Origin: Mesorhizobium sp. dw_380
GTDB taxonomy: Bacteria > Pseudomonadota > Alphaproteobacteria > Rhizobiales > Rhizobiaceae
Length of the DNA stretch: 64,000 nt
Assembly: GCF_018588885.1 (NCBI RefSeq)
Contig: NZ_JAFFIW010000014.1
Location: forward strand, 1-64,000
Reading direction: 5' to 3'
Below are positions 61,918 to 64,000 of the stretch, piece by piece (within the stretch, counting starts at the first letter, position 1; each line of letters starts with the position of its first letter). Position numbers and translations under genes: made by a program. Under the pieces are notes generated by a model, which saw only the letters and a list, made by a program, of their open reading frames with translations, made no database searches and had not been told where the DNA came from.

Positions 61918-62993
61918 GTCGCCCTCGCGGCGATCAGTCCGTCGTCGCCGCGCGGGCTGAGATAGGCCTTGCGCTTGCGTCGCGCGAGGAGAAAGGCAGG
62001 CGTCACATGGCCGAAGACGATCTCCCTGAGCACGGGCGTGTTGCGCCTGGTAACCATGGACAAGCGCGATTTAAGCGTGACGCGGCGCAAGTCCGGCTCA
62101 ATGACGACCGTGTCGATGTGGAACGGATGATCCTCCGCGCGGTTATCGTAAAGAAGGCGGATCGGAGCCACGACACGTGGTATGCGGAAGTCCCAGCGGC
62201 CATCCGGTGTCATGCCGATGACGCTGACCTCCTCGCCCTCGTTCAACCGCTGCAGTTGCTGGTCGGCGGGCGCGCAGAGATTGTGGCGCGGATCGAAATT
62301 CCTTGGCGGAAGAGGCCACTGATTGTCGATCCAAGCCTGATCGTAAGTGCCCGCTAACGGCAGCCTTGGATGCCAGCCACGCCCGATCACCCCAAACCCG
62401 GCCGGTCTTGGCTGATCGGACGGGCTACGGAACGGCTCACTCGCATAGGTAACGTTTGGTGCATGCGTCTTCACGGCCCTGTCGGCGGAGCGGGCGTGAT
62501 GGAAACCGACGCCAAGCGGGTTACGCGGATCGGTCCTGCCGCTGTCATCGGTACCGCCGTAAGCGCGCTCGTAGATGATCGGCATCCTCGCGAAGGGGTG
62601 TGGCTGGCTGTAGCTGCCCGCATCGTAGAGGCGGTCGCCGGTCACGTTGAGCACCTTGCGGATGCTTGCCACCTTCAACCCGACCTGCATCTCTTGGACG
62701 CGCCCCTCGCGCGGCGCATATGCCTGGCCGTTCAAGATAATGTCGATCCCCGGCTTGGTCCAGGCGATCTCGCCTTCATAGCGGGTTGACGAGCAGGCAG
62801 GGTCGCCGAATGGCACGTCGCCAAAGCTTACCGGCAGTTGTTCCACGGCTGGCTGAAATTGCGTGGCATCTCCCGGCATATCGAAGCTGGCCGAGAAAAC
62901 CGCCAGGAAAACCTCGTTGCCGTCAGCATTTGCCTGGACAAAGGTGCCGGCAACGAACGGCGTGCGATTCTCGATCCAGACCGCGAACATCAT
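61905..62993 (-). CDS. DUF2169 protein, probable T6SS effector adaptor
   Basis: A 362-residue DUF2169 protein: WIENRTPFVAGTFV at the N-terminus, EGEIAWTKPGIDIILNGQAYAP, PIIYERAYGGTD, NPLGVGF, GRGWHPRLPLAGTYD and DFRIPRV are the family pattern. In Agrobacterium a DUF2169 protein is the loading adaptor for a T6SS DNase effector, so a similar job is likely. It is followed by the ketosynthase-like gene and preceded by two small paralogous genes and the tail of another gene at the window edge, where the cargo effector may lie. Confidence 0.88.
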   Translation of the reverse strand: MMFAVWIENRTPFVAGTFVQANADGNEVFLAVFSASFDMPGDATQFQPAVEQLPVSFGDVPFGDPACSSTRYEGEIAWTKPGIDIILNGQAYAPREGRVQEMQVGLKVASIRKVLNVTGDRLYDAGSYSQPHPFARMPIIYERAYGGTDDSGRTDPRNPLGVGFHHARSADRAVKTHAPNVTYASEPFRSPSDQPRPAGFGVIGRGWHPRLPLAGTYDQAWIDNQWPLPPRNFDPRHNLCAPADQQLQRLNEGEEVSVIGMTPDGRWDFRIPRVVAPIRLLYDNRAEDHPFHIDTVVIEPDLRRVTLKSRLSMVTRRNTPVLREIVFGHVTPAFLLARRKRKAYLSPRGDDGLIAARATWLG

Positions 62994-62996
62994 GGA

Positions 62997-63485
62997 TCAG
63001 CACCAATTGCCTTTTTCGTTCTGGCCGATAGGCCAATACGGCATGCAGGCGACGAGCTTGACCAACTCCTCCTCGCCGGCGTCGATCAGCCATTGAAGCA
63101 GGAAGATTTCGGCCGCGACGCCAGTTTCTTCACCCGCGCTGACATTGACCGTGACGCATTTCAGCCAGTAGCGGCGTATCACCCAGACCACCTGCGGACT
63201 GGCTGCGGCACCCGCGACACGGTCATCGAAGGCTTTCTCAAGGGCCTTCTCGCGGCTGCCCTGGAGCTCCTCTTCGGTGGAAATGATGTCTGCCCACCAT
63301 TCGGCCGCGATGTCGTAGGCATCCGTCAGCTCCGCCACATACTCGGCGAACAAGGTCCTGTGCATCGGGCTGGCCTCGTCGTGCTTGCGAGCGACACGGA
63401 TATCGTGCGGCGGGGCGACATCACGGGGCTGCGCGAGTAAGCGCCTGATACCGAGATCTGAACTATAGCGTGTGATCAGGGCCAC
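62997..63485 (-). CDS. Small acidic protein, paralogue of the next upstream gene (possible immunity protein)
   Basis: A 162-residue cytosolic protein without signal peptide. It shares a pattern with the upstream 130-residue protein: EYVAELTDAY...AAEWWADIIS, GAAASPQVVWVIRRYWLKCV and EIFLLQWLI. I do not recognise a family. The start is GTG 63485, whose G is the last base of the upstream stop (TAGTG), so translation is coupled. Tandem related small genes beside a T6SS adaptor would fit immunity proteins for a cytosolic-acting effector, but this is inference from position only. Confidence 0.7.
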   Translation of the reverse strand: MALITRYSSDLGIRRLLAQPRDVAPPHDIRVARKHDEASPMHRTLFAEYVAELTDAYDIAAEWWADIISTEEELQGSREKALEKAFDDRVAGAAASPQVVWVIRRYWLKCVTVNVSAGEETGVAAEIFLLQWLIDAGEEELVKLVACMPYWPIGQNEKGNWC

Positions 63486-63877
63486 TATTCAACCTCGTCT
63501 TCGGGATTCATGGCCATCGGCACAAAGCACAGGCCATCGATGAGGGGCTGGAGTTCCGGGGCAAAATGCCGGACGTTGATGATGAGGACTTCGACCGGCC
63601 ACTCGAAACCCTGGCTTCGGCCACCGCTATCGACGCCCCACTTCTCTTCTGGCTCATCGCCCTCAGGGCGTTGCGCATTGTTCCAGGCCACAATCTCAAG
63701 GTAATGCTTGCGGAAGATCGCAAGCACCCGTGGGTGCCCCGCGATCCCGGTCGGCCAGCGCTTCCAGACAGCCTGCCCTTCGTCGGCGATCATGTCATCC
63801 CACCAATCCTCCAACTCGGGCTGGATGGTGATCAGTTCGCTGATGTAGCTGTCTCTGATTTCTTCTATACCGCGCAT
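63485..63877 (-). CDS. Small acidic protein, paralogue of the next downstream gene (possible immunity protein)
   Basis: A 130-residue acidic protein: SYISELITIQPELEDWWDDMI, GIAGHPRVLAIFRKHYLEIVAWNN, WPVEVLIINVRHFAPELQPLIDGL. The WW-D-x-I motif and the (H/S)P-x-V-x-x-I-x-R-x-Y segment are shared with the 162-residue neighbour. No signal peptide and no known family. ATG 63877 lies 6 bases after the stop of the ORF at the right edge, so the genes form one transcript. Role in effector immunity or loading is inferred from context. Confidence 0.7.
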   Translation of the reverse strand: MRGIEEIRDSYISELITIQPELEDWWDDMIADEGQAVWKRWPTGIAGHPRVLAIFRKHYLEIVAWNNAQRPEGDEPEEKWGVDSGGRSQGFEWPVEVLIINVRHFAPELQPLIDGLCFVPMAMNPEDEVE

Positions 63878-63883
63878 TGCTCG

Positions 63884-64000
63884 TCACCCAATTGCCACGG
63901 GCATATCGTCGATAAAGTTCTTGGCATATTTCGCGGCTGGAGAGCCTTGCGATGTCGAGCATCGACCACAATGGGGTTTGACCGATTCCGGCGTCGAGAA
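63884..64000 (-). CDS. C-terminal end of a further minus-strand gene (5' partial at window edge)
   Basis: 38 codons are open to the window edge, ending in TGA at 63884-63886, six bases before the start of the 130-residue protein. The visible tail includes CGRCSTSQGSPAAKYAKNF and ends DDMPVAIG. Spacing fits an operon. It could be the T6SS cargo, for example a PAAR-like or DUF4150 protein, expected next to DUF2169. The fragment is too short to be certain that it is coding. Confidence 0.35.
   Translation of the reverse strand, partial: FSTPESVKPHCGRCSTSQGSPAAKYAKNFIDDMPVAIG

Overview
This window looks like an alphaproteobacterial (Rhizobiales, most likely Mesorhizobium-type) chromosome. The reasons are high GC in most genes, dense operons with 4-base start/stop overlaps, opine/amino-acid catabolic genes with a dipeptide-type ABC transporter, an imp-type type VI secretion (T6SS) locus, several rhizobial-looking caspase-like proteins, and short palindromic intergenic repeats resembling those I know from Rhizobium and Mesorhizobium. 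The genus is an inference, not a database match.

Region 1 (1-5002) is the tail of a nonribosomal peptide gene cluster with visibly lower GC than the rest. It holds the end of an NRPS (the window opens on what reads as the carrier-protein serine, followed by a thioesterase), a probable small ORF, an ABC exporter, an SsuD-like flavin monooxygenase and an EntD/Sfp-type phosphopantetheinyl transferase. Together they would activate the carrier protein, tailor and release a peptide, and export it.

Region 2 (5155-33782) is a large nitrogen-compound catabolic island. One half has a LysR regulator, HyuA/HyuB hydantoinase/oxoprolinase subunits, a three-part opine-oxidase-like enzyme ([2Fe-2S] subunit, FAD/NAD subunit, DadA-like FAD subunit), a further FAD oxidase, an Lrp regulator and a dipeptide-type ABC importer. 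The other half has two HAD hydrolases, a class III aminotransferase, a PuuB-like FAD oxidase, two aldehyde dehydrogenases, a TtuC-like dehydrogenase, a cupin, a GhrA-like reductase, an ArgE-like deacylase and two related GNAT acetyltransferases. Import, deacylation or ring opening, oxidative deamination or transamination, and aldehyde/hydroxyacid oxidation would form a complete route, but the substrate cannot be read from sequence.

Region 3 (33959-43677) holds small membrane and hypothetical proteins and an envelope group: three secreted caspase-like (peptidase C14) proteins, one with Sel1 repeats and one with a CXXCH motif, plus a YceI-OmpA fusion, an OmpA protein, a lipoprotein and a DUF6931-like protein.

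Region 4 (43875-64000) is a partial T6SS locus: an M23-transglycosylase fusion, DUF1036, PpkA kinase, PppA phosphatase, TssM, TssL-OmpA and TagH on the minus strand; VgrG, a DUF6484-like protein and a TIGR02270-like protein on the plus strand; then, converging, a ketosynthase-like protein apparently without its active site, a DUF2169 adaptor, two related small acidic proteins and the end of another gene. No tube, sheath, baseplate or ClpV gene is in the window. The caspase, peptidoglycan and T6SS signalling genes together are the most unusual part.
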